From positions 52,355,563 to 52,419,562 of the forward strand of contig JARCOQ010000005.1 of NCBI GenBank assembly GCA_029207755.1: a DNA stretch of 64,000 bases, in the 5' to 3' direction. Shown here piece after piece: positions 35,463 through 48,539 of the stretch. Position 1 is the stretch's first letter. Every line of letters begins with the position of its first letter. The notes beneath the pieces are model-generated. The model was not told the origin of the DNA. It did not search any database and saw only the letters and a program-made list of their open reading frames with translations. The DNA is from Chamaea fasciata (lineage: Eukaryota; Chordata; Aves; Passeriformes; Sylviidae). The translations under genes were made by a program, and so were the position numbers.

Positions 35463-37806
35463 GTCCCTATCTACTGGTTTTGGCATTTAAAAATAATTGC
35501 CAGGTCCAGATCTTCAACAGCTGCAAATCATTTTATTCACTTTTCAAATGTGCTCGTGAATTTGTTTTCAAAACCAGTAAACTGTTGTGCTTGAATAACA
35601 CTTTTATTTGGAGTGCTTCCCTTTACTTCACTGATGTTTTTCAACGGGAAAAATAGTATAAAATTTGTACCAGAAATTGTACAGGAGTCCTGGCATCTTT
35701 CTCAGCTCTGCTCTACTGGAAGACCAAGGACTTTTCTCTTCCTGTTACTTTGTATTTCATCCCTTTTGTCCCTTGTCCTGCTCTCTATTGCTCTGCTCCT
35801 TCCTCCTCTTCTTCCATGTTTGTTTGCTCCCTGTCTTCCTTCTCCCGCCACTTCTGTGGTTTTAGGCTTAGCCAACACTCTTAGCTAACTTCAGAAAGAT
35901 AAAAGTGAACAGTTAGCTGGGTTAGAAAGCTGAATTGGAGGGGGTAAGCAGGTACCAGAGTGGCTCTGCCTGCTTGGCATGAGCCAGCTGGTGGCTTGGT
36001 TTTCTCTGTAGCCTTACAGTGGGGTCAGTGCAGGCTGCAGGTGCTGAGGCACATTTCCAAACATTCTGTGACTTGTGGGCAGCCCCTGCTTCTCTCTCCT
36101 GGGTGTGCAGGGGAGAGGGCACAGCAGTGTGCCAGCTAAAGCTGGTTACTGGGTCAGGGAGCTGGCTCTGGCATGGGGAGGGACTGATCTTCACCTTACC
36201 CTCTGCCATTCCCCAAAAACCACACCATGGGAACCAGGCTGCTGCTGTGCCTGTTCTTTCAGAAGTCCAGAGCCTTTTGCAGTTTCCATCTGTGCTCTGA
36301 CAAGAGGTGGGGGATTTTTTGGCCTGTGCATTCTCGTCCACCCAGTCTGCTCTCTGTATATCCCAGGGAGATGTTCCTGATGTGCTCCTGATGTCTGTAC
36401 ACATGCCTTCTGAGAAATGCTGCTGAGGACCATGCTGGTTACACTTTTAACCATCTTAAATTGTTTATAAAACAGGAATTGTCATCTTCTCAGGCCTTAA
36501 GTTCTTGTCCATGCACTGGGAAGGTACAAAATAATTTTCTCTCCTTTCCTAGCCCATTCTAATTTAGGAATCTAGGCCACCATGTCCCACCACTTCCCTT
36601 TACTCCCCATTTCCCCCATTCCTTCCCAGCTGCTGAATGTTTGCTTTCTGTAGGAAATTTGGCTGTGATGTCATTTATGTTGTGAAGTAGCCAGACTCTT
36701 AATTCCTAGCTGGTAAAGGCAGAGAAATTCTTAACTTCAACTTTACCCACAGTGATAGATCTGTCCTGACTTGTCGTGTGGAATGAATAATACTCCAAAA
36801 ATAGGAGTAAATACCATGTCCTTTCCCTAACTAAATACTGGCTTTGGTCAACCGAAGAAACAAGTTTTATTTGCTTCAGTCCAATTCAAAAGCAAAGCAT
36901 GAAGTTTGATCTCACTGAACAAGTTCTGAAAAAGAAAAGTCCCTAATTTGATTCACCCCTTTTCCAGAGAACACTGTCACTGCCTGCCTGCTGCCCACTG
37001 ATTTCCACTGAGCCCTCCTGAATGTGCACACACCCAGACAAAGAGCAGTCCCTGTTAATTTAACTGCTCTTGCTTTCAGCAAAAGATGATGTTCTGACTG
37101 CCAGCAGATCAACCCCTTCTTTGCCGCCTCAGAAAGGGGATAATTTATATCCTGCTGCACAAGAGACAAGGCTAATACTGATTATTCCCAGGATTCACAG
37201 CAACGTCACGGGAAGCTCACAAAGACTGCAGTACGTGCAGGCAGAGGATTCACTCTCCTGTAGCAAGTTCTCAGCTTTTATTCTCCAAACTCAAGAAATA
37301 AGCATTTTCCTAGCACAGCTGAAGTGTTCCATCATCTCTGGATGCTCTGTGAAAGGGAGGAGATAATTTACACTAGCTCAGAAGAAACACAACTGCTTTA
37401 CTGCCCTACCCCCTCAATGCTAGGCATGCAGAGCATAAGTGAAGATTAACTGGGAGACTAGGAGGAAGAAAGAATACAGGTAGTTGAGATAAGCAATCTT
37501 ATCTTTAGATGACCTCTTTTAATCTTATTTGTTGCCAAGATCAACATAAGCCCAAGTTCTGCATATTCAGAAAACAAAACTGCAACACATATAGTAGTGT
37601 TAGTCTTTATTTTGCATTAAATTTCCTGGGGGCATTTCAAAGTTCAACCAAATCATCATGCCTTATAGACAGGAATTTGCAGTGTATCATCAGGATAAAC
37701 TGTTTCTCTAGCATAATTAAGGGCACATATTTTGTTTTTCTCTACTCAAAGATGTCCTTGTGGCTTTGCCTACCTACATTATACTACAAAAAATAATACA
37801 CAGATA
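35463..37806. other. Intergenic DNA, no gene recognised
   Basis: Somewhat GC-richer DNA at about 35930-36400 carries overlapping open frames on both strands (up to 160 codons). None shows a recognisable domain or splice structure, so I do not call a gene. Confidence 0.55.

Positions 37807-37857
<51 letters not shown>
37807..37857. repeat. (TATC)n microsatellite
   Basis: About 12 uninterrupted TATC tetranucleotide units lie in intergenic DNA. This is a typical length-variable short tandem repeat. Confidence 0.97.
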
Positions 37858-40800
37858 AGGTACTCAGAAAAACGCTGAAAAATATAAGTAAAATATAAGT
37901 AGACACCAAGGTTAGAAAAGTGAAATGCATAATGTAAAGCGTAAATGTGTCCTTGCCGTTAAACTGTTGGTGCTAAGATTGTGATAAAATAAAACCTCAG
38001 TTTATAAACACCTCTGATGTAGTGACAGACCTAAAACTGTATTTTGGTGCTGATACTGTTAGTTTTTCTGTATATATATGCTCATGGTTGCATTTCACAT
38101 CTCATGGTTTCACAGGCTGAGGTATGTTTAGTAACATAATTGAGATTACAATAGGGAACAAATGAACTAAAGCTTCCCCTTTCTATTTGCTAATGAGACA
38201 TGAGGAGAGGTTATTTCTTGAGGAGGTCCTCAACAGCTGTGTGCTGTGAAATCCTTGAATTCCCCCCTTTTCCTTGCCTTTCCTTGAAAGCTTTGCCCTT
38301 TTCCTTTGCTCTACGCCTTTGTAGGCAGCAAACTCCTTGCCCTGTTGCTAGAACATCAGGGAGCCCTCCAGCCTTCCTCCAGCACGTTGCAGCCCTGACC
38401 CCATTAATCTGGCCAAAAGGCTTTCAAAGTGGAAACACTGATAGTCACAGGACTTTCTCCTGTTGTCAGGGGCAAGCAATTTATTATCTTCATGAAAAAT
38501 ATCCGTTAGCAACGGGTAGGTTGTGAAAGCAACAATACCCCAAGGGCTGTCTGACCCACGGAAAATTAAAAATCCAGAAAAATATTTTGCATAGAAGCCT
38601 TCTTAAACAAGCATTAAGTGGTTTATTGAGTTTACAGCTAAAAGTATTTTCATGTAGGTAACCACTGATGGGTCAAAAAGATTAGTTATAATTCTATAAT
38701 TCTTTAAAGGAGTATGTAAAGGCAAATCACTTCTCCTGGATCAGTTTCTAAATTGGTGGGCTAGGGGTGTAATTAGTTTGAAAGAGTCTTTAGACAAGTC
38801 TGCAGTTACCAGTCACTTTGTAAAACACGATTTCATATAATATACATTCAAATCCCATGTCCCACAGACAGATCATGGGGAATTTTCTCCCATAGTTCTA
38901 TGGAAAGGTCCAGCTGTCAATCACTCATTGATGAATCCTAGAAGTATAAGGGGTCTCTTGTCAGATGGTGGCCTGTTGTACAAACCCTTCCCACCACACA
39001 TCCCAGACAGCTCACAAACACTTTATTCAGCCTGAATTTTAGAGACCTCAATTTCCTCTTACAACCCAAGACCTCAAAAAGCCTTTCAAAATGCAAATAA
39101 AAATGACAAAACATTCCTTCGATTCCCAGTCCTATGAATTGTCTATGATATCCCCTACTGAGGGGATGACTTCATTCCCTTCCTTGCTATCTCTTGTATT
39201 GGTGACTTTAGTGAACCCAGAGCTTCAGTCTTCTGCTTAAATCTACAACATAATTCCTTTTTCCTTCCTGAGAAATCAAACCAGACCAAAGGTGTCCTTA
39301 AAATTTACCAGATCTCTTGACTGAATCCACAACATGCTGCTCCCTAAATAACTTAGGGAATCCGTTCAGTATTCTCATCCTGGTCACCATGTACTACTAA
39401 TTAAGTATTAGATTATAAAATCCTTTTACTTTCCCAGAGTAGAACGAACATGAAATTGTCTCCAAGAAAACCAGATTTCTGTGCATTTCCCTGTGCTGTG
39501 ACCCATCAGTAGTGCACAGAGTCTGGGTCAAACAAACAGTGCCCTGCAGTTCCAACAGGGACCAGTTTTATGACAGAATGTTTCTAATACAGATATTTTT
39601 CTGCTTTTCCTAAACTTTGGTCTGTATAAATCCTATATTTAATCCACTGACATTCTGCCTATCAGAAGCCTGACTCCCTAACAGAAAATCATTTTCATCT
39701 CAGCCCTCGCTGTCAACACCTTTTGTTTCCTGCTCCCAGTAAAACCTCTGCAGGAGACTGCAGCTTATCCTCTGTCATCCTGGTCTGTTCTGTGACATGG
39801 GTGAGGAGCCACAGAAGCAGCCAAAACAATGTAACTGAGAAGCTGGCACAGAAGCAAATTAGCAAGAATGAACAACTGAGGTCGGGCAAAGAAGGAGATG
39901 GGGAGGTAACTGACCAAGAGAAAGTATAGTGGAACAGCCATCTGAAACTGTTCTTCAGCTTTTTGTGGGATCTGGGATACGTGCTGTCACTGCTTCAGAA
40001 CAGAAATGGTTAAAACTTAATGCACACAAAATGTCTGCTTTAATTGAGATTGAGGTTGAGACAGTTCTGATTCTGTTGAAATTTTTTTTTCAAAAAGCAT
40101 TCCTGATGTCAAGGAGGTTTGATTAATTTGTAGTTTCCTGGAATGACAAAGTAAGCTACATCTTCAGAGGAATGCTGCAAAGCAGCAACCAATGCAAACA
40201 AGCTTGTCAAATGTACATTTCACAGAAAAGGGTACAATATAGAGGAAGATTGTATAAAATGACCTTTAAATCTTGGAACAACTCTTAAAAATACTAGAAA
40301 ACAGGCTAGAGAGCAGAACATTGCATTCAATAATGTAATTTTCATGAGTTCTTTGAGGCATGTATCTCAAGCATATTTGAATCTGGAAGTACAATCTACA
40401 TACTAATTAAAAAATCCTTGCTGCAGCTCATACGATCCAGTTAAAATCTCAGAACACTGTTTGGCTCATAGTTCGTTTTCTGCATTTCAATAGTTTTATT
40501 TTTCTATGTAACAGCAGATTCAAAGGACCACAGAATGTTGCCGCTGTATTCATTATTATTAGTGCAACATCAAAATATAGCTTCTATTTTTCTCATTCTC
40601 TTTTGCCTTCCTTTACAGAGAAGGAACAAAAAGCAGACTAAGACCTAACTGCTCCCTCATTTTGTGCAAATCACAAGAAATTACACAAATAGATCTTTTG
40701 TTGCTTGAGTTTTTGCACTTAAAGCTCCGTTTTGCCATGATCTAATGGGCAATATCTCACTAGACATTTACAGGAGGAAAAACATACTGCTCAAGTATTT

Positions 40801-43147
40801 AGCTGACATAAATTGTCATAGAGCAAAAAGTGGATGGTGTTACAGTATCTACAATTAAAATGTGACATGTGGTCCAGTAAATACTGTTTTACTTTACCGA
40901 CAGCTTTTTCCTTTGTGATGCCAACAGCAGCAGCAAACTGGAGAGCAGGTTTAGCACAAATTAATGCAGTCCTATTCCCAACAAAGAATTTACATTCAGA
41001 GTAGCTGGAAGGCACATACACAGGCAATGTGGGTGCTGGTTTCTCAATTCCAAAGCCAGACCTATTAAGCCAAATTGTCCTAGCTTATTAATCTTTTTCC
41101 AGTTTCATTTACATGTAAGAGCATGGAACAGTAATGCTGGTATAAATCAAGTGAAATCAATGCCAGGAGTAAGAGAACTAGAAATGGACTCGGTTTGTTG
41201 GGCAATAAGGAACACTCCCTTTCAGGTCAAATTTTCAAAATCTGGCAGGCTGAATTTCTTGCTTAATTCCCACAACCCCATTTGACATGTGCCAGGCTTT
41301 TGTAAATGCAACAGTCTAATTAAAGGATAGTTTAAGCAAGAGTTACAGAAGTTGCATCATGCAGCTTCTGGATACTCCGTGTTGATTCTTCAAAGGCATC
41401 CAAAGAAATCTCCTTTGCTACTCATCTCAAAGTATTGGCAAAGATTCAGTGAGAGATGAATCTTTCATGATTTCTACCTATTTGGTATTTTGGTTAATAG
41501 AACATCTTCAGTTATGTGTAGCAGACCTTCAGTTACAGCCTGAGCTGTATTTGTTATGAGTACTCAGTGCAATTCAAGACAGTTTGAGAAACTCTCTACG
41601 TGTTTTTTTTTTTAAGAACAAATAGGAAAATGAAAACCACACATTTAATAAAAAAGCATCACCTGCAGGGCCCTAGAGCTGGATACTGAATCCCAGGCCG
41701 ATCACAACCATACCATTAAGCCAGCCAATGACTCCAGCACTCCGCGCAGCACCAGGGGGAAGAAGTCAAAGACTCCTGACCTGCACTTCTGAATTTTCCC
41801 TACTCCAGGTCCCAAAATTTTCTAGCACACAGGTTCCACAGGAAGCATGGGAGGCCTTCATTCTCATGCAAGCCCACCACTTAACCATGTCCGTAAGCAC
41901 ATCTACATGTTTTTTAAAAAAGACTCCAAGACACTAAGATATTCACTGCATTTTATAAGTACAGAAAGAGAAGGTTTAAGAACTTGAGTGGAAACATGGA
42001 GTAAATTAGTGCAAAACTGGGATTAGAAACTAAGACTTCTATTTCCCATCACCATGCTTAAACTTCAGAAAAATATTCTCTCTCCTGGAGCACCTCTGGT
42101 TTGTGTTGGTTCTCTTTTTAGAGTCTAACCTTCCATCCCTAATTCCCATGATCAGTCCCATGGAAATGAATGAGAAAAGGCTCAGGACTGAGCACTTAAA
42201 TTGCAGTCTTAATATTTTGTAGCCCTTTTTTTGTTAACCCAGTGCCTGTGCTCTCTTAGCACTCAGTACTTAAACTGTGATTATAAAAGTAATTAGAAAT
42301 AATCATAGGTACCTATATTCCAAAGGCTCCAAATTATATTTGGCTAACTGAAGTTATAATGTATGGTGTAAGAAAAAACACACATAATTTGTCCACCTAA
42401 TTAATAAGTCTGAGTAAGATAATGTGGTGTTTCACACCACTACAAGATAAGTCATATTGCACCTGAACATATGACATGCTCTTGAAATCCTGTGACCTGT
42501 CTCCTCATTATGGGTCCACCCACAGGAGATGACTGCAGCCTTCAGCAGAAGACACGTTACATCTGAACTATTTTCGGGTGCTTTCAGCTGATGATGTATG
42601 CAGAATAATCATGATACTATCACATGCCAGCAGATACTGTACCACTGTCCTTGTGACTGATTGCCTGAAGAACTATATCCTTAGTAATAAGTATTAGGAT
42701 TGGGGTGGAGCTGGAGGTGGTCTGGAACCAAGAATTTCTTAACTTTGCACTAGTCAGCTTGTGGATTTGGCAGCTGAAAGATGAACTGCCTGGTTTCCAA
42801 ACACAGCAAGTGCAAGTAAAAAGCCTTCTCTTCCACTCGTGCATCATTTCAGAACTTGCAGGGCAGAGTGGGCTTGAAGCCTGGCATGCAGAAATGAACT
42901 GTAGAATGTGGTTTGTTAACCTCTTACAGACTCCTGAGCACAGTGAGGACACAGTGAAGTAACACTGCTGCTCTCACAGAACCAGTTGTGGTGCCTTACA
43001 CACAGGGAAGGTCCAGTGAGGGTTTTTTAGTAGCCACTCCTGAGTGATTGTTGTTCCTCCATGCCTTATGCAATCCTAATGCAGGTAATGCTGTAGGCAT
43101 TGCTCACAACTCTTCCTGCTCCCTACTGAACAGACTTTTTGTGGTAA
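37858..43147. other. Intergenic DNA, no gene recognised
   Basis: This is AT-moderate sequence with only short, unsupported open frames. I see no exon with conserved lipase, sulfotransferase or other motifs. Confidence 0.6.
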
Positions 43148-43700
43148 TGTCATGGTTCAAGACCCAAGCCCCTGGCAGCTGCTCACTCGCTCCCCCAGCA
43201 GTGGGATTGTGGAGAAAATGAGAGGGGTAAAAGCTGGGGAATCCATATGTTGAGATAAAGACATCTTAATAGGAAAAGCAAAGGCTGAACACACAAGCAA
43301 AGCAAAACGAGTTAATTCCCTGCTTCCCATGGGCAGGCAGCTGTTCAGCACCTCCAGGAGAGTAGGGGCCCTGTCCCACAGAATAATGACTTGGAAAGAC
43401 ATACACCATCAGCCCAAATTCCCCACCCTTCCTCCTTCTTCCTCCCCCTTTACATACTCAGCATGATGTCACAGGGTCTGGAGCATCCCTTGGGTCAGTC
43501 AGGGTCACCTGTCCTGGCTGTTTCTCCTCCCAAACTCCCAGGCACCCCCAGCCTTTGAGGGGCAGGAGAGGCCTTGGCTCTGTGCAATCCCTGCTCAGCA
43601 ATAACAACATTTCTGTGTTATCAGCCCTGTGTGCAGCACAAATCCAAACCACAGCCCCATTCCAGCTCCTGGGAATGAAACAAACTCCACTCCAGCCTAC
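43148..43700 (+). mobile_element. Solo LTR of an avian endogenous retrovirus
   Basis: The block starts TGTCATGGTT and contains features I recognise from a common bird ERV LTR: a ctgctcactcgctcccccag segment, gagataaagacatcttaata, catgggcaggcagctgttca, a TATA-like tacata near 43452, tcccttgggtcagtcagggt, and ggccttggctctgtgcaatc with gctcagcaataacaacat. No internal gag, pol or env sequence flanks it, so it is a solo LTR in the plus orientation. The 3' boundary (about 43697) is approximate, and target-site duplications were not resolved. Confidence 0.75.
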
Positions 43701-46700
43701 GGAAAGAAGACGTGTCCTGAAAATACTACAGTGGCTGCCACCAAAAAGTCTCCACAAAACATGGGAAAATTGCAATTTCTCAAGTGCTAACAGCTATCCT
43801 GTCTGCAATCCACTTACATAATAAGAAGTGGTTGCTCAAACTCATACTTTTAGAAGCATAATACAAATGAATGTTTTCTCATTGTTTCTCATCAGGGACA
43901 ACATTAGGTATTTGTGTTACTTCTAAAGCACCTTGCTTTCAGGTAGGCTAATTCAGAAGGAAAAACAACTCTCAGCCCACAGGGCTAAAGAAACCACATC
44001 CAGTTCACCTCCTATCAGTTCCTGTCGTGCTGTAAGCATAACAACCACAAAATTCCCATAGAACTGGTTTGGTTTTGGTTTTTTGTGTGGTACTGAATCA
44101 TTACTGGTCACATCAGGTACCTCTAAAATAAATTAGCTCCACATGAACTAGCTGCACAACCTTTATTATGCAGCAAGAAAGAAATTAGCATGTCCAAAAG
44201 CCACTCAGTCATCTGCCTTTCCTAGTGCACGAAATCCTTACAATTTATACACATTATGAATATTTCCAGTCAGAACTAGAGAAGATTAAGGTGGAAGTTT
44301 TCTTTCCTTATGGCTTAATCCTAGACATAAACAGTTACACAATAAAAAATATCCCAAATTAAAAATTTGTCTGTTTTCTGAATAAAAGTTGCTCTTAAAA
44401 ATAGCCACAAATTCAACACACAGGAGTATTGAATGGAGACAGAAATGTACAGGTAGCTAAAGCCCACTGGGGAAAATATTTACAGCTATGCAATTTTAGG
44501 CTATGCAAGGTATCCCATACCATCTTGTCTAGTGGAATTACTGTTGCACAGTTTGTGCTTGGGGTTTACAAAAACTGCAGTTTTGAACTTTCAGGAAACC
44601 AAAGCAGTGCTGACCTATTCACTGCTCCTCTTCCTCTCATGTGATCTTTTCTTTGAGGCACTGAAAATATCAATGCATCCCCAGTCTCTTCTCCCTGAAG
44701 AAATCAACTTGCTGTGTATTTTCTTTACTCATCTCTTTGTGTTCCTGCCCTCATTTCTTGCACAATGTACATGATGCAAAGGAATCACATGGTTTTCCAA
44801 TTCTGTTGAAGCTGGTGGTACAGCAAGCTCATCTTGTCTGGAAGTTTCTACAGGGCCTGTTGGGAAAGGTGATGTTAAGGGTAAAGATGATACATGATGT
44901 CTACATGTAGTCATGATCTGAGCCTGCTGAATGTGAAATGATCTAGGGTATAATTTTAGGAACACTGTAAATTTGTTAAAGATATTTTCTGGTTAGGACG
45001 TGGCTCAGAGCTGCATTTGTATTACTCCTGAATGTAACACGGAGTGTCTACTACAGCCTGGGGCACACAGCAACTGGTTCTGTGAAGCACCAGCTAAGAA
45101 CATTTCAGAGAGAAATACAAACCCTTGCACCCTGATCACACTGATCAGGATCACATCCAAGAAATCATGATTTGCATCAATCTTGTCTCCTAGAAAGACC
45201 ATGTATCTTGTGATTAAGCAGTGGGAGGCAAGAGATTTATCTCCAGACAGCCTCCTGAGGTGAATTACATCCTTGCACCATTTTGACAGGTAAAAATAAA
45301 AGCAAAGGGGGACTGCATTGTTTAAGGTTACACAGAAATCAGAAAGATGGCAGAAAAGGAAGCATATTCTTTAACATCCTGGCTATAAGGCCAGAGCACT
45401 CATTCCTGGTTACAGGTACAAGAAACAGAAAAAAGATGGTGAATGCTGATTAACAGCTTGATCCTCAGCCTCATTGACATCAGAAGAATTAAATGCTGTG
45501 TTAGGATCATGTGCTCAAACCTCCCACGGTTGTGGCTCACATTTGGTGTGAGTCAGTGAGAAACATTCCTGAAAGTTCATGTGTCCTCACTGAACGAGTA
45601 TCAATGGCCACCAGGCAGCAGTATTTTGCAAACACCAACCTGGTGTATTACACATCACATGCTGTCATCAGGATAACACTACATCAGCTTCATGTAATAC
45701 CTACAGGAGCCTTCATGAGATGTCATGTCTAAAGATGAACTGCAGTTAGCTTTTATCTCCCTGTGTAGCTTATCCTTCTGTGAACATGCCCCCTCCAGCC
45801 TTGATGCAAGCTTCTATTAATGTGGTTTAATACAAAGGTAAGGCAAAATATTGCCAGGTTTAGCTTTATCCATCAGATGTATTTCAAAAGCTGAAACTCC
45901 ATTTTTGTATGAGCATCAGTGTGCACACACCTTAAGACAGGGACATTCTTTACAGTATGTTCAGCTTTAGGCACATCTGGCAGCAGCAGGAGGGAGACAC
46001 TCCTGACTCTTCAGGAGTTCAAAGGTGTAGGAGCACTCTGTGTAGTGACAGACCACAGAAATACAGACATAGCAAAGCTGCAGAGGAACAGACAGGCTTT
46101 TTTCCAGGGTTCAGTTCTACTTTCGCAAGTCTGAAAATAACATTTTCCCAAGGCTGGTGTCTCACTCTTGTTCTAAGATCTACTCCTTAGTTTCCTCTTA
46201 GTCAAGTTTCATACAGAGATGGGTCTACTGAGGTAGACAGTTTACATCACTGTGAGGTCCCAGTTTACATCACTGTGAGACAATCTGAAGTTTTTTCACC
46301 TCCACCACTTTGCAAGCTACATATTCTGATTCACTCCATGAGTCCTGTCTAGTTTGAGGGCAAGTGAAACACTCCAGGATGGTTCATCTGTTACAGCACA
46401 TTTGATTTTTATTTAGCTTTAACACTGGGTCATCCTCAGGTCATCTGCATAAACTCTTGGGTACCTGAATGAGGGTCTGCCAGCCTCACCCTGTTTGTGA
46501 TTGATGAATCTACTGACTGCAGTCTGATTTAACAGGGAATTCCTAAACAGTTTCCATGCATTTTGTGGTTCAGTTGTCTTGGGATGCCCAGCAGATCTGA
46601 TGTGACTCAGGTATGTCAGATCTGAGTAAGCACCAGGTCAGTGATCTGCACACAGGCATGAAACTCTGATGTTTAATAGCCACATGCATGCATCAGCTCT

Positions 46701-47880
46701 GCAATTTGTGCACTACAGGTCCAACATCTTCACTTACTGCACCTGCAACATGGAGACAGTCATCCCAAGTGCAGTTAATCCAGGGTACTTGGTTTCTCAG
46801 CCATATTCCATTTGCTCTTTCATCTAAAACATTATATTGTTGGGTTTTGAGGGTGGGACTTTTTTGTTTGCTTTTGCTTTGTTGTTGTTGTTTGGGGTTT
46901 TGTGTGTTTTGTTGTTGTTGTTGTGTTGCTGTTGTTATTTTTTTTTCTAACACATCCCTGCAAAGCATTTCCAGTCAATGAAATGGTGTTTTTGAGGCTG
47001 GATTTTGACATATTTTTCCCACCTGCCCTAACCATAGCTTTAATATCTGCAGTTTATTTTTATTATGAACATATATAAGTAAACTACAGTAAAAGATTTG
47101 ATTTATCCATGCTGGTGGGTAGATCTACAAAGTCTGAAAGCAGTTACTGCTCAGTCATTTGAGCTGCTACTTTTCTTGAGGTTGCTTCTCTGAAAGAGAG
47201 AGTTTGACAGGACCCACAAATTCCACAATTTAGAAAACTCAATTGAAACTAGCTGTTGTAATTTACTCCCTAGTACTTAGACATGTATTTTCCAAGCAAC
47301 TGTACCTTCTTCCCTTACTTTGCTGCTTCTTTATATGCTTATTTTATTTCTTTCAAATGTACAAATCTGCTACAGATGGTTTGAAGCTTTTAAAGAATTT
47401 CTCTTATGTTTTAGCACCATCACAGAAAGACACATAATTAAAAAATAAAGCAGCTGTTATGAGTAGGAATAAGCTAAACCAAAGTTCTTCACTGATGCTT
47501 CCAGAACTAAGGGAAGTCTTAATTCTGTTGAAATACTCCTGGCCCTTCATTCATGCCAGACTAGGCAGCCACACCAGCCTTTCTTTTGGTAGCACAAACG
47601 CATTTTAAGGGAGGTCAGATTGTTGGGTACCGCTGAGTGCTGAGGCCTGAGCCCCACGTGAGGGATGCCTCAGGCTACAATGAAAGCTGTTACCCCACTG
47701 GATACACAGAGGTGGCGTGCAAGAGATCGGGATGAGGGAGCCAGAATCCTGTATGGAAAGTAGGTGCTGGCTTAAACAGGAGTAGTGCAAGGGGCAAATC
47801 ATCTGTGTTGTTGGAAAAGCTGGCGTGCTCCCTTTTCTCACTGCTTTACCTGCCCCCGCCATGGATCATGCCTAGTCTCG
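43701..47880. other. Intergenic DNA upstream of SULT4A1
   Basis: No gene is recognised. The stretch includes a short exact tandem duplication (46238-46279) and a T/G-rich low-complexity tract with GTT runs (about 46850-46950). Confidence 0.55.
46238..46279. repeat. Local tandem duplication, 23-bp period
   Basis: The 19-base word CAGTTTACATCACTGTGAG occurs at 46238-46256 and again at 46261-46279. Confidence 0.85.
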
Positions 47881-48099
47881 GTGCAAGGGTGGGGATGAAC
47901 CCCGGTGAACTCGGCGGCTGTGGATCATCCCTCTCCCGTGCACTCCCCAGCCTCCCACTGCCCTCTCCGAGACCTTGGCACTGCCACAGCGCCCGCACCG
48001 CCGCGGGCTGGGTGGAAAAGGGATGGTGCCTCCACCCTCGCTGCCTCTGCCGCGACCGCGTCCGGAGAAGAGTGAGGAGGAGAGTGGGGAGGGCACTCT

Positions 48100-48153
48100 C
48101 CATCCATCCATCCATCCATCCATCCATCCATCCATCCATCCATCCATCCATCC
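48100..48153. repeat. (CATC)n microsatellite upstream of SULT4A1
   Basis: About 13 tandem CATC/TCCA units end about 255 bp before the SULT4A1 ATG. Because the unit is 4 bp, each repeat gained or lost shifts any reading frame crossing it. Confidence 0.95.
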
Positions 48154-48188
48154 CTCCCTGTATCCCTCCCCCCGCTGCCGGCCCCGCA

Positions 48189-48539
48189 ATGACATCACCG
48201 TGCGCGGAGCCCCCGCCCGCCGTGCGCGGGGCTGTGCCGGGGGCCGGGGCTGCCGCGCCCGCCGCTCGCCCGCCCCTTCCCTCCCCTCCCCTTCCCTTCC
48301 TCCCTCCCCACCTCCATCCCTCCATCCCTCCATCCCTCCCTCCCTCCCTGCCGCCGGAGCGCCCGCGGCCCGCGCACCTCGGCCTCGCCCGCGGCCCGCA
48401 GGGAAGAGGATGGCGGAGAGCGAGGCCGAGACCCCCAGCACGCCGTGCGAGTTCGAGAGCAAGTACTTCGAGTACAATGGGGTGCGGCTGCCGCCCTTCT
48501 GCCGCGGGAAGATGGAGGAGATCGCCAATTTCCCGGTGA
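48189..48539 (+). other. Out-of-frame overlapping upstream ORF at SULT4A1
   Basis: An ATG at 48189 opens a frame that passes the SULT4A1 start out of frame and stops at TGA 48537-48539, inside coding exon 1. If the mRNA starts upstream of 48189 it would compete with the main start codon. Confidence 0.35.
48294..48351. repeat. Pyrimidine-rich (TCCC/CCTCCAT)n tract
   Basis: A C/T-only tract interrupted by a few A residues, with repeated ccatccct units, lies immediately upstream of the SULT4A1 start codon. Confidence 0.85.

Larger units (their letters stand above)
48023..48409 (+). other. In-frame upstream open extension of SULT4A1
   Basis: An ATG at 48023 (G at -3, G at +4) is in frame with the SULT4A1 ATG, with no stop in the 129 intervening codons. 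The frame crosses the (CATC)n tract, which reads as a Ser-Ile-His-Pro repeat, and the C/T tract. It is low-complexity and not conserved in any SULT4A1 I know, so it is more likely chance openness in a GC-rich 5' region than real coding sequence. Confidence 0.2.

Noticed and set aside
35922..36454. Open frames of 87-160 codons on both strands
   Set aside because: They overlap mutually, have no recognisable protein family, and no supporting splice or repeat structure.
48100..48153. CATC array considered as a CRISPR-like or satellite array
   Set aside because: It is a plain tetranucleotide microsatellite without spacers.
47975..48409. Longer in-frame SULT4A1 extension starting at 47975
   Set aside because: The codon at 47975 is TTG, not ATG. 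The first in-frame ATG is at 48023.
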